Shown here: piece after piece, positions 7,547-16,375 of the stretch
How the letters are laid out: every line of letters begins with the position of its first letter
Position numbering within the stretch: position 1 is the first letter of the stretch
Assembly (NCBI GenBank): GCA_039810085.1
Contig: JBDHWG010000016.1
Coordinates: forward strand, 78,302 to 142,301
Length of the DNA stretch: 64,000 nucleotides
Origin: JBDHWG01 sp039810085
GTDB lineage: Bacteria; Chloroflexota; Anaerolineae; Epilineales; JAHCIE01
Direction of reading: 5' to 3'
Notes under the pieces: generated by a model
Databases searched by the model: none
What the model saw: the letters and a program-made list of their open reading frames with translations, nothing else
What the model was told of the DNA's origin: nothing
Program-made: the position numbers and the translations under genes

Positions 7547-10174
7547 ATGCCGCCTAAGAAAACCACCGGCGCCCCCGCCCCCACCCCCGTCACCGCCATC
7601 AAGCACCGCGACACGCGCATCAACATCCCCACCGAGGAACTGCGCGATTTCGTCGCCGACGACGAGCGCGCCCCGCAAACCATGCGCTACCCCCGCGACC
7701 CCTCCCTCGACCCGCAGCTCGTCTGGAAGGGCAAGGACGAGCAGGACGCGGCAGACCTCGCCGTGGACAACGTTCCGGTCTACATCCAGGAGAAGGTCCA
7801 CCCCCAGGCCCTCGTCGAAGACCTGCGCGCCTACGCCCGCGCCGAGGCCGACACCGGCCAGCCGGCCCTGTTCGCCGACTTCAACGGCCTCACCTTCGAG
7901 GACGCCATCGACTTTTACCACCACGAGCAGCACTGGGCCAACCGCCTCATCCTGGGCGACTCGCTCCTCGTCATGACCTCCCTCGCCGAGCGCGAGGCCC
8001 TCAAGGGCAAGGTCCAGATGATCTACATCGACCCGCCCTACGGCATCAAGTTCGGCTCCAACTGGCAGGTCTCCACGCGCAAGCGCGACGTCAAGGACGG
8101 CAAGGTCGAGGACCTGACGCGCCAGCCGGAGCAGATCAAGGCGTTTCGGGATACCTGGGAACTGGGCATCCACTCCTACCTGAGCTACCTGCGCGACCGC
8201 CTCACCGCCGCCCGCGAGCTTCTGACGGAGAGCGGCAGCATCTTCGTCCAGATCGGAGACGAGAACGTCCACCTCGTGCGCTGTGTGATGGACGAGGTCT
8301 TTGGAAGTGAGAATTTCGTCAGTTTGATTTCCTTCGTCAAAACCTCCTATCAAGAAACGCGCTATCTGGCCAACGTGACGGACTATATCTTGTGGTACGG
8401 CAAGGACAAGCGCGAAACAAAAGTGCGCTCCCTCTACTATGACAAAGTAGAGGGCGATTCGCTGCGGCTGTACCGGTTGGCTCAGAACGAGCAAGGCGAG
8501 GTGAGAGTATTATCGAAAGCCGAGATGGAAGGTGATCAGCGTCTCGAAGCAGGTTGGCGACGCTTCAAAATGTCGGACATCACCAGTCCCGGCCGCTCTG
8601 ACATAGGTAGTCAGCCTATCATGTTCCGTGGCAAGACGTATGAGTTGAAGGGTAATCTGCACTGGAAGACGAACGTTGCCGGGATGCAGAAACTGATGGC
8701 GGTCAATCGTATCGTCGTTTCAGGAAATAGTCTTGCTTTCGCTAAATATCTTGATGATTTTGCCTACTCCCCGATTGCGAACGTATGGAGCGATACGTTG
8801 ACCGGTAGCTTCGCCGAACCGCGTATCTACGTTGTCCAGACAGTTCTGCGAGCAATTCAGCGTTGCATGCTCATGACCACGGACCCCGGCGATCTCGTCC
8901 TCGACCCGACGTGCGGCAGCGGCACCACCGCCTACGTCGCCGAGCAGTGGGGCCGCCGCTGGATCACCATCGACACCAGCCGCGTCGCCCTCGCCCTGGC
9001 CCGCACCCGCCTCATGGCCGCCCGCTTCCCGTACTACCTCCTCGCCGACTCACCGGAGGGCGTCAAGAAGGAAGCCGAGCTGACCGGCCGCTTCCCCGAC
9101 GCCGTCTCGACCGGCGGCGACATCCGCAAGGGCTTCGTCTACAAGCGCGTCCCCCACGTCACCCTCAAGTCCATCGCCAACAACCCGGACATCCACGCGG
9201 GCATGACGCGCCAGGAGATCGACGCCGCCATCGCCCGCCATGCTGAGACGGAATTGCTCTACGACCAGCCCTACGAGGACAACAAGCGCGTCCGCGTCAG
9301 CGGCCCGTTCACCGTCGAGAGCCTGTCGCCCCACCGCGTCCTGGCCGCCGACGAGGAGCGCCCGGCCAGCGAGGCCGACGGCCGGCGCGACGCGGCGGGC
9401 GAGTACGTCCCGATGATCCTGGACAATCTGCGCAAGGCGGGCGTCCAGAACACCAAAGCGGGCGAGCGCCTGAAGTTCGACCGCCTGGAGCCATACGCCG
9501 GAACGTGGCTGCACGCCGCCGGCGAGTACACCGACCGCGACGGCAAGCCGCGCCGCGTCGCCGTCCACGTCGGCCCGGAGCACAGCACCGTCAGTCCGGA
9601 CGCCATCAAGGAAGCGGCGAAGGAAGCCGTCCAGGGCATCGGCTTCGACCTGCTGCTGGTGTGCGGCCTCGCCTTCGACCCGCACGTCTCGGAGGAGGTG
9701 CGCCGCTATGGGCGGCTGACCGTCCAGACGGTACGAATCAACGCCGACTTGACGATGGGCGACGAGGTACTGAAGAAGACGGGCGCGGGCAACCTGTTCA
9801 TGATCTTCGGCGAGCCGGACATCAGCCTGACGCCGCAGCCAGATGGGCGGCTCGTCGCTGAGCTGCGCGGCCTCGACATCTACGACCCGACCACGGGCGA
9901 GATTCGCTCGGCGTCCACCGACGACATCGCGTGCTGGCTCATCGACACCGCCTACAACGGCGAGAGCTTCTTCGTGCGCCGCGCCTACTTCACCGGCGCC
10001 GACAAGCCCTACGAGCGCCTCCAGCGGACGCTGCGCGCCGATATTGACGAGGCAGCCTGGTCAACGCTATACTCCACCCAGAGCCGCCCGTTCGCGCGTC
10101 CGCCGACGGGCAAGATCGCCGTCAAGGTCATCAACCACTACGGTGACGAGGTGCTGAAGGTGTTCAACGTCTAG
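7547..10174 (+). CDS. Type III restriction-modification system, Mod DNA adenine methyltransferase
   Basis: An 875-residue beta-class methyltransferase. The catalytic motif IYIDPPYG lies near residue 160 and the AdoMet-binding motif VLDPTCGSGTT near 450. The roughly 290 residues between them hold the target recognition domain. Type III Mod methylates N6-adenine and gives sequence specificity to Res, here encoded at 2828. From about 8300 to 8870 codons turn markedly richer in A/T at third positions than the flanks, which are almost entirely G/C-ending. This suggests a recently swapped recognition domain. The start follows AAAGAAG with ATG ten bases on. The repeat array directly upstream may influence expression. 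Confidence 0.9.
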   Translation: MPPKKTTGAPAPTPVTAIKHRDTRINIPTEELRDFVADDERAPQTMRYPRDPSLDPQLVWKGKDEQDAADLAVDNVPVYIQEKVHPQALVEDLRAYARAEADTGQPALFADFNGLTFEDAIDFYHHEQHWANRLILGDSLLVMTSLAEREALKGKVQMIYIDPPYGIKFGSNWQVSTRKRDVKDGKVEDLTRQPEQIKAFRDTWELGIHSYLSYLRDRLTAARELLTESGSIFVQIGDENVHLVRCVMDEVFGSENFVSLISFVKTSYQETRYLANVTDYILWYGKDKRETKVRSLYYDKVEGDSLRLYRLAQNEQGEVRVLSKAEMEGDQRLEAGWRRFKMSDITSPGRSDIGSQPIMFRGKTYELKGNLHWKTNVAGMQKLMAVNRIVVSGNSLAFAKYLDDFAYSPIANVWSDTLTGSFAEPRIYVVQTVLRAIQRCMLMTTDPGDLVLDPTCGSGTTAYVAEQWGRRWITIDTSRVALALARTRLMAARFPYYLLADSPEGVKKEAELTGRFPDAVSTGGDIRKGFVYKRVPHVTLKSIANNPDIHAGMTRQEIDAAIARHAETELLYDQPYEDNKRVRVSGPFTVESLSPHRVLAADEERPASEADGRRDAAGEYVPMILDNLRKAGVQNTKAGERLKFDRLEPYAGTWLHAAGEYTDRDGKPRRVAVHVGPEHSTVSPDAIKEAAKEAVQGIGFDLLLVCGLAFDPHVSEEVRRYGRLTVQTVRINADLTMGDEVLKKTGAGNLFMIFGEPDISLTPQPDGRLVAELRGLDIYDPTTGEIRSASTDDIACWLIDTAYNGESFFVRRAYFTGADKPYERLQRTLRADIDEAAWSTLYSTQSRPFARPPTGKIAVKVINHYGDEVLKVFNV

Positions 10175-10187
10175 GCGCGAGGTGGGT

Positions 10188-10988
10188 ATGGCGAACCTGG
10201 CTGGCAAAGTAGCGTTTGTGACGGGAGCAGGGTTGGGGATTGGCTACGCCGTCGCCCACGCCCTGGCGCGAGCGGGTGCAGCGGTTGTCGTCAACGACGT
10301 GGCGGCGGAGCGGGCGGAGGCAGCGGCGGCCAGCATCGTCGGCGAGGGCGGGCGAGCCGCCGCGTTCGCGGGCGATATGTCCGTCGTGGCGAACGGCCGC
10401 GCGCTGGTTGCGTTCGCCGTCGAGACCTACGGCCGCCTCGACATCGCCTGCTGCAACGTCGGCATCACGAGCTGGGGCGGCTTCCTCGACTACACCGAGA
10501 CGCACTTCGACGAGGTCGTGGCGCTCAACCTGAAGGGGACGTACTTCACCGCCCAGGCGGCAGCGCGGCAGATGATCACCCAGGGCAGGGGCGGGCGTAT
10601 CATCCTGACATCCTCGGTCACCGGCAACAAGGCCGTCCGCAACCTCTCGGCGTATGCCATGACCAAGGGCGGCTTGCAGATGCTGGCGCGCAACCTCGTC
10701 CTGGAGCTGTCGCCCCACGGCATCACCATCAACGCCGTCGCGCCCGGCGCTATCGTCACCGAGCGCAACCTGCGTGACGACCCGGAGTACGCCGAGCACT
10801 GGGCCGCCGTCGTGCCCCTTGGCCGCGCCGGGCAGCCGATGGACATCGCGCCGGTCGTCGCGTTCCTCGCCTCCGACGAAGCGAGCTACATCACGGGCCA
10901 GACCCTCATCATCGATGGCGGCGTCACCGCCGTCGGCCTGACCCCCGACCAATACACCGACGCCCAGCAAGGCCGGATTGGGCAATAG
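10188..10988 (+). CDS. Short-chain dehydrogenase/reductase (SDR)
   Basis: A 266-residue classical SDR with cofactor motif TGAGLGIG near residue 12, the CCNVGI equivalent of NNAG, a catalytic serine in ILTSSVTG, YAMTK as the YxxxK pair, and VAPGAI after it. It is expected to oxidise or reduce a hydroxyl or keto group with NAD(P)(H); the acidic VVVNDV after the first fold suggests NAD preference. ATG 10188 follows AGGTGGG; a GTG two codons earlier is the alternative. It starts 13 bp after mod and could be co-transcribed, though no functional link is evident. Array B begins directly after its stop. Confidence 0.88.
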   Translation: MANLAGKVAFVTGAGLGIGYAVAHALARAGAAVVVNDVAAERAEAAAASIVGEGGRAAAFAGDMSVVANGRALVAFAVETYGRLDIACCNVGITSWGGFLDYTETHFDEVVALNLKGTYFTAQAAARQMITQGRGGRIILTSSVTGNKAVRNLSAYAMTKGGLQMLARNLVLELSPHGITINAVAPGAIVTERNLRDDPEYAEHWAAVVPLGRAGQPMDIAPVVAFLASDEASYITGQTLIIDGGVTAVGLTPDQYTDAQQGRIGQ

Positions 10989-10989
10989 A

Positions 10990-12765
10990 ACCGCCAGACC
11001 GCCAGGGGCCGGTTCGCCCGGCGATGATCCGCCAGGGGCTACAAGCCCCTGGCTAGGAGATGCAAGCCTGGGAGGCTGGGGAAGAGGCGGCGTCCGCCGC
11101 CGCCCAGCCCCTTGGGCTTCCATCTCCTAGCCCGATGGTTCACCATCGGGCGACGACGCCCAGCCCCTTGGGCTTCCATCTCCTAGCCCGATGGTTCACC
11201 GTCGGGCGGCCGCCCGCCAGGCAAATGCCCCGCCAGGCGACCATTCGCCCGACGATGATCCGCCAGGGGCTACAAGCCCCTGGCTACGAGATGCAAGCCT
11301 GGGAGGCTGGGGAAGAGGCGGCGGACGACGATGCCCGCAGCCCCTTGGGCTTCCGTCTCCTAGCCCGATGGTTCACCGTCGGGCGGCTGCCCGCCAGGCA
11401 AATGCCCCGCTAGGCGACCATTCGCCAGACGATGATCCGCCAGGGGCTTGTAGCCCCTGGCGACGAGATGCAAGCCTGAGAGGCTGGGGAGGAGGCGGCG
11501 GACGACGATGCCCGCAGCCCCTTGGGCTTCCATCTCCTAGCCCGATGGTTCACCGTCGGGCGGCCGCCCGCCAGGCAAATGCCCCGCCAGGCGACCATTC
11601 GCCTGGCGATGATCCGCCAGGGGCTACAAGCCCCTGGCTACGAGATGCAAGCCTGAGAGGCTGGGGAAGAGGCGGCGGACGACGATGCCCGCAGCCCCTT
11701 GGGCTTCCGTCTCCTAGCCCGATGGTTCACCGTCGGGCGGCTGCCCGCCAGGCAAATGCCCCGCTAGGCGACCATTCGCCCGACGATGATCCGCCAGGGG
11801 CTTGTAGCCCCTGGCTACGAGATGCAAGCCTGAGAGGCTGGGGGAGGAGGCGGCGGACGACGATGCCCGCAGCCCCTTGGGCTTCCATCTCCTAGCCCGA
11901 TGGTTCACCGTCGGGCGGCCCCCGCCCGGCAAATGCCCCGCTAGGCGACCATTCGCCGGGCGATGATCCGCCAGGGGCTACAAGCCCCTGGCGACGAGAT
12001 GCAAGCCTGAGAGGCTGGGCCATCGTCCGCCGCTTCCCCAGCCCCTTGGGCTTCCATCTCCTAGCCCGATGGTTCACCGTCGGGCGGCCGCCCGCCAGGC
12101 AAATGCCCCGCTAGGCGACCATTCGCCCGACGATGATCCGCCAGGGGCTACAAGCCCCTGGCTACGAGATGCAAGCCTGAGAGGCTGGGGAGGCGGCGGC
12201 GGACGACGCCGCCCAGCCCCTTGGGCTTCCATCTCCTAGCCCGATGGTTCACCGTCGGGCGGCCGCCCGCCAGGCAAATGCCCCGCTAGGCGACCATTCG
12301 CCCGACGATGATCCGCCAGGGGCTTGTAGCCCCTGGCTACGAGATGCAAGCCTGGGAGGCTGGGGAGGAGGCGGCGGACGACGATGCCCGCAGCCCCTTG
12401 GGCTTCCATCTCCTAGCCCGATGGTTCACCGTCGGGCGGCCCCCGCCCGGCGAATGCCCCGCCAGGCGACCATTCGCCCGACGATGATCCGCCAGGGGCT
12501 ACAAGCCCCTGGCTACGAGATGCAAGCCTGAGAGGCTGGGGAGGAGGCCGCGGCGGGCGACGACGCCCAGCCCCTTGGGCTTCCATCTCCTAGCCCGATG
12601 GTTCACCGTCGGGCGGCTGCCCGCCGGGCAAATGCCCCGCCAGACGGTTCACCGTCGGGCGGCCCCTGGCGACGAGATGCCCCGCCCGATGGTTCACCGT
12701 CGGGCGGCCCCCGCCAGACGAATGCCCCGCCAGACGGTTGACCGTCGGACGCTCACCCACCGAAA
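10990..12765. repeat. REP-like multi-hairpin array B (9 copies), inverted relative to A1/A2
   Basis: Nine units, with ATGCAAGCCTG(A/G)GAGGCTG near 11060, 11293, 11468, 11648, 11823, 12000, 12169, 12346 and 12521. They are mostly 169-180 bp apart. Each carries CCAGGGGCT paired with AGCCCCTGG, then AGCC hairpins, then GCCCGATGGTTCACCGTCGGGC-like arms. The order and strand are the reverse complement of arrays A1 and A2. Spacers contain GC-rich GGCGGCGGACGACG blocks. The 12600-12765 end degenerates into single hairpins. No gene can be supported here. Confidence 0.9.
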
Positions 12766-12776
12766 GGACTTCCATC

Positions 12777-13835
12777 ATGCCTCAGCTCTACGGACGCGCG
12801 TATACCCAGGAAGAATTGCGCCAGATCACCGGCCACCTATCCCAGATCGCCGGTGTCCGTCTGGTCGAGCTGGCCGACGGCAAGCCGCGCGGGATGCGCG
12901 TCGCCGAGGTCACGACCGGCAGCGGCTGGCAATTCGACGTCCACCTGGACCGCGCCCTGGACATCGGCGCGGCGTCGTTTGCGGGCAAGCCCGTCGCCTG
13001 GATCCACCCGGCGCTCGGCGGGCCGTGGCACTACGACCCCTATGGCTTCGGCTGGGGGCGGACGTTCGGCGGCGGGCTGATGACGACGTGCGGCCTGAGC
13101 TTCTTCGGGCAGCCCGAGGGGGACGGCGCCCAGGCGCTTGGGCTGCACGGGCGCATCTCCCACACGTCGGCCGAAAAGGTATGCGTGCGCGAGGCGTGGC
13201 AGGGCGATGACTACGTGCTGACGGTCGAGGGGCAGGCGCGCGAGTCGGCCCAGGCGGGCGAGAATCTGCTGCTGATACGCCGCATCTCGACGCGGCTGGG
13301 AGCGAACCACCTGCTCATCGAGGACACCGTGCGCAACGACGGCTACCGTCCCAGCCCGCACATGATCCTCTACCACTGCAACTTCGGCTTCCCCATCGTC
13401 AGTCCGGAGTCGGAGCTGCTCATGGACGACGAGTCGGTGCAGCCGAAGGGCGAGTCCATGCGGGAGGCGCTCGCCCGCCACAAGCAGTTCGAAGCGCCCG
13501 TCGGCGACTACGAGCAAGGCGTGTTCTTCCACAAGCCGCGCGTCGACGCCGAGGGCTTCTGCCAGGCGGCCATTGTCAACCGGGCGCTGAGCTTCGGCGC
13601 GTACGTCCGCTGGCGTGCCGCTGAGCTGCCCTTCATGGACCAGTGGAAGCAGATGAGCGCCAGCGACTACGTATGCGCCCTGGAGCCGTGCAACGTTTGG
13701 GAGACACCGCGGCGCCAACTGCGCGAAGAGGGGCAGCTGCGCATCCTCCAACCGGGCGAGGAAATCCACTACCGCGTCGAGCTAGGCGCGCTGCCGGACG
13801 CCGACGCGATCCGCGACTTCGAGGCGAGGTTGTAA
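12777..13835 (+). CDS. DUF4432 family aldose 1-epimerase-like protein
   Basis: A 352-residue protein of the galactose-mutarotase fold family DUF4432. Family-like segments include DVHLDRALDIGAASFAGKPVAW, GRTFGGGLMTTCGL, LGLHGRISHT, MILYHCNFGFP and CALEPCNVWE. Conserved histidines and acids in these blocks would bind a sugar. The substrate is unknown. ATG 12777 is preferred because translation from further upstream would read into the repeat array. It converges on a Gfo/Idh/MocA gene 22 bp away, and with the ThuA gene beyond it forms a small carbohydrate-related neighbourhood. Confidence 0.85.
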   Translation: MPQLYGRAYTQEELRQITGHLSQIAGVRLVELADGKPRGMRVAEVTTGSGWQFDVHLDRALDIGAASFAGKPVAWIHPALGGPWHYDPYGFGWGRTFGGGLMTTCGLSFFGQPEGDGAQALGLHGRISHTSAEKVCVREAWQGDDYVLTVEGQARESAQAGENLLLIRRISTRLGANHLLIEDTVRNDGYRPSPHMILYHCNFGFPIVSPESELLMDDESVQPKGESMREALARHKQFEAPVGDYEQGVFFHKPRVDAEGFCQAAIVNRALSFGAYVRWRAAELPFMDQWKQMSASDYVCALEPCNVWETPRRQLREEGQLRILQPGEEIHYRVELGALPDADAIRDFEARL

Positions 13836-13857
13836 TACCCGTGCCACGCAGACTTCC

Positions 13858-14937
13858 CTACAGCGTGACCTCGCGGCCCTCGGCGGCGGAGCGGTAGATG
13901 CCGTCGATGATGCGCATCAGCGCCACGCCCTGCTCCGGCGGCGCGGGGTTCGGCTTCTCGCCCTGCGCCATCGCCACGAACTCCTCGATCCCAATGACGT
14001 GTGATATCCCCGCCGTCACCGTGGGGTGAATCTCCGCGCCCGCGCCGGCCATGTCGGTGTACACAGTCAGCGTGCCCACGTCGGCGTACTCGCGCACGTT
14101 GATCTGCCCACCGCCCTCCGAGCCAAACAGGTGGACGTAGAAGTCGTCCTTGTGCTGGCCGTAGGCCGCCCAGCTCGCCTCCAGGTAGAGCGTCACGCCG
14201 TCGGCCAGGCGAATGAACGCCGCCGCTAGGTCTTCCACGTCATACCCACCGCCGCTGCCGGCCCACACCGACCGGCCCGGCCACGTCCCGCGCCCGCGCG
14301 GCCCGAACTCGGCATATGTCGCGCCGGAGACGGCGACCGCCTGGGGATAGTCCAGCAGCCACATGCTGAGGTCGAGCATGTGGACGCCCAGATCCACCAG
14401 TGGCCCGCCGCCGGACATCGCCTTCTGGGTGAACCAGCCGCCGATACCGGGGATGCCGCTGCGGCGCAGCCAGCCCGCCTTGGCATAGTACACCCGGCCG
14501 AGCGTGCCCTGAGCCATGTAGCGCTTGAGCGCCTGGGCGTCGGCGCGCAGCCGCCAGTTGAACATGACCATCACCTGGCCGCGCGCGTTCTTAGCCGCCG
14601 CTGCGATGCGTTCGGCATCCGCCAGGTTGTGCGCCAACGGCTTCTCGACGCATACGTTCAAGCCGCGCTCCAGCGCCGCCAGCACAACGTCGGCGTGCAG
14701 GTAGTTCGGCACGCACACGCTGACCATATCCAGGTCATCCCGCGCCAGCAGGTTCTCGTACTCGCCGTAGATAAAGGGGATGTTGAACTCGGCGGCCACG
14801 TTGGCGCAGCGCCCCGCGTCCAGCCCGGCCAGCGCCACGACCTCGACGCCCGCCGCGCGGTAGCCCTGGATGTGGGAGCGGCCCACGCCGCAGCCGATGA
14901 CCCCGGCGCGCAGCGGCCCCTTCTTGTCTCGCCCCAT
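13858..14937 (-). CDS. Gfo/Idh/MocA family oxidoreductase
   Basis: A 359-residue NAD(P)-dependent dehydrogenase with an N-terminal Rossmann motif VIGCGVGRSHIQGY and the family signature CVEKPLAHN containing the catalytic lysine. A C-terminal alpha/beta domain with GGPLVDLGVHMLD and conserved His follows. These enzymes oxidise or reduce sugars, inositols or related polyols. It lies just downstream of the ThuA-type gene on the same strand (14 bp gap), so the two probably form one operon, a common pairing in sugar catabolism. Confidence 0.88.
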   Translation of the reverse strand: MGRDKKGPLRAGVIGCGVGRSHIQGYRAAGVEVVALAGLDAGRCANVAAEFNIPFIYGEYENLLARDDLDMVSVCVPNYLHADVVLAALERGLNVCVEKPLAHNLADAERIAAAAKNARGQVMVMFNWRLRADAQALKRYMAQGTLGRVYYAKAGWLRRSGIPGIGGWFTQKAMSGGGPLVDLGVHMLDLSMWLLDYPQAVAVSGATYAEFGPRGRGTWPGRSVWAGSGGGYDVEDLAAAFIRLADGVTLYLEASWAAYGQHKDDFYVHLFGSEGGGQINVREYADVGTLTVYTDMAGAGAEIHPTVTAGISHVIGIEEFVAMAQGEKPNPAPPEQGVALMRIIDGIYRSAAEGREVTL

Positions 14938-14951
14938 GCTGTCCTCCCCCC

Positions 14952-15665
14952 TCAGCCTTCCAGGGCCGGGCGATTGCCGAAGCTGCGCGGCGCGCCGGGC
15001 GTCGGCGCGGCCCAGCGGACGGCGTTGGCGATCACCTGCCGAATCTCATTGTTGTAGTACGTCGGGAAGCTCTCGTGGCCGGGGCGGAAGTAGAAGATGC
15101 GGCCCGAGCCGCGCGTGTAGCAGCAGCCACTGCGGAAGACCTCGCCGCCGGTGAACCAGCTAATGAAGACGAGGGTATCGGGGGCGGGGATGTCGAAGAC
15201 CTCGCCGTACATCTCCTCGCGCTCGAGCTGGATGTATTCGCCAAGGCCCTGGGCGATGGGGTGGCCGGGGGCGACGACCCACAGCCGCTCGCGGTCGTTG
15301 GCCTCGCGCCACTTCAGGTCGCACCCCGTACCCATCAAGCGCCTGAAAATCTTGGATAAATGCGCTGAGTGGAGCACAATTAGTCCCATACCGTCGAGAA
15401 CGCGCTTGTGGACGCGCTCCACGACCTCATCAGACACTTTGTCGTGCGCCATGTGGCCCCACCACGTCAGGACGTCGGTGCTATCCAGCACATCCTGGGT
15501 CAGACCGTGCTCGGGCTGGTCGAGAGTGGCCGTGCGCACGTCGAAGCCCTGCGCTTTGAGGCCGTCGGCAATTGCGCCGTGAATGCCGTTGGGGTAAACG
15601 GCGGCAATCTCAGGGTGCGTCCGCTCGTGGACACCCTCGTTCCAAACAGTGACCCGAATACTCAT
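14952..15665 (-). CDS. ThuA-like trehalose utilisation family protein
   Basis: A 237-residue ThuA-domain protein with a class I glutamine-amidotransferase-like fold. It begins MSIRVTVWNEGVHERTHPEI and includes VLTWWGHMAHDKVSDEVV, GMGLIVLHSAHLSKIFRRL and RIFYFRPGHESFPTYYN. ThuA proteins accompany sugar dehydrogenases and are implicated in disaccharide keto-derivative metabolism. I place the start at 15665, where AAGGAG precedes ATG; the open frame runs 53 codons further but lacks a ribosome site. It is transcribed divergently from the gene at 15715 through a region of about 50 bp that must hold both promoters. Confidence 0.86.
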   Translation of the reverse strand: MSIRVTVWNEGVHERTHPEIAAVYPNGIHGAIADGLKAQGFDVRTATLDQPEHGLTQDVLDSTDVLTWWGHMAHDKVSDEVVERVHKRVLDGMGLIVLHSAHLSKIFRRLMGTGCDLKWREANDRERLWVVAPGHPIAQGLGEYIQLEREEMYGEVFDIPAPDTLVFISWFTGGEVFRSGCCYTRGSGRIFYFRPGHESFPTYYNNEIRQVIANAVRWAAPTPGAPRSFGNRPALEG

Positions 15666-15714
15666 TGCGAAACTCCTTCCGCCTTTCTCAATAATTACGC
15701 CCAAGGAGGCGTCA

Positions 15715-16092
15715 ATGAACCCGTTCACGCGTTTTATTCGCGCCCAATCCAACGACAAGATTCCGGCCAACGTCCTCGCCTTCGTGGACCACTGGGACCG
15801 CCTGGAAGCCCTGGTCATCAACACGTACCGCCAGAATCATGCCGACGAGGAGACCGAGGGCGTCTACGCCGATCTGCGCGCCTGGCTCCAGAAACACTAT
15901 CCGGCCCTCGCCCCGGCCCTTGCCCCCTACTGGCGCAACGCCCGCGAAGGCGACGCGCTGCCCGCCTCGGACCCCTTCGAGCGGCTGTTCGCGCCGGAGT
16001 CGGCGTGGGCGTTCGTCGGCACGCGCGCCTACATGCAGGCGCTGCCGCCCGCCCGCGAAGCCATCAACACCTATCTGCTGACCCTCGCCTGA
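15715..16092 (+). CDS. Conserved-looking hypothetical protein
   Basis: A 125-residue soluble protein starting MNPFTRFIRAQSNDKIPANV, preceded by a strong AAGGAGG site. It is rich in aromatic and Ala residues and probably all-helical. No signal peptide, membrane segment or catalytic motif is visible and I do not recognise the family. It is divergent from the ThuA gene. Beyond its stop, after a short repeat fragment, lies a 101-bp inverted repeat separating it from the convergent NDH-2 gene. Confidence 0.7.
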   Translation: MNPFTRFIRAQSNDKIPANVLAFVDHWDRLEALVINTYRQNHADEETEGVYADLRAWLQKHYPALAPALAPYWRNAREGDALPASDPFERLFAPESAWAFVGTRAYMQALPPAREAINTYLLTLA

Positions 16093-16180
16093 CACGCCCG
16101 GGGATTATAGGCCATCCTCCGCCGCCCGTCGAGTCTCGCCGCCCGTATCTCGGGTGACGAGGTGAGACCGCCGCCAAGCC

Positions 16181-16240
16181 GTCATTGCGAGCGTGAGCGA
16201 AGCAATCCTCCGCCCTTGCGATGGACGGGCTAGAGATGGA
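16181..16240. repeat. Partial copy of GTCATTGCGAG repeat family
   Basis: GTCATTGCGAGCGTGAGCGA, then AGCAATC, matches one end of the 120-121-bp element seen complete at 23267, 45343 and 62118. The other terminus is missing, so this is a decayed or solo end. Confidence 0.7.
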
Positions 16241-16272
16241 ACGGCATGCCTATCACCTGCCGGGAGGCTGCG

Positions 16273-16373
16273 CTGTCAACGGATGGAAAAACGGATAAAC
16301 GGATAGATCGCAAGGCAGTATAATGCTGCCTTGCAGATACTATCCGTTTATCCGTTCCCCTATCCGTTGACAG
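16273..16373. repeat. 101-bp near-perfect inverted repeat between convergent genes
   Basis: Both halves start CTGTCAACGGAT and continue through AACGGATAAACGGATAG to CAAGGCAG, meeting at a centre containing TATAATG. Arms of about 48 bp pair with a few mismatches. It lies between the convergent genes ending at 16092 and 16376. It could serve as a bidirectional terminator or be a miniature mobile element. There is no T-run of the classical kind. Confidence 0.85.
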
Positions 16374-16375
16374 TG

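Noticed and set aside
6234..7557. Two overlapping plus-strand frames of 427-432 codons across array A2
   Set aside because: They translate only the hairpin repeat, have no ribosome sites and shift phase relative to each other; stop-free reading is an effect of the repeat composition.
11191..11895. 234-codon frame in array B, and a similar 169-codon frame at 2048-2557
   Set aside because: Repeat-derived low-complexity peptide with no start signal; units are not multiples of three in spacing, so the frame is accidental.
10990..12765. CRISPR array candidate because of regular 175-bp periodicity
   Set aside because: Spacers are themselves conserved between units and repeats are multi-hairpin, about 100 bp or longer; there are no unique 30-40-bp spacers.
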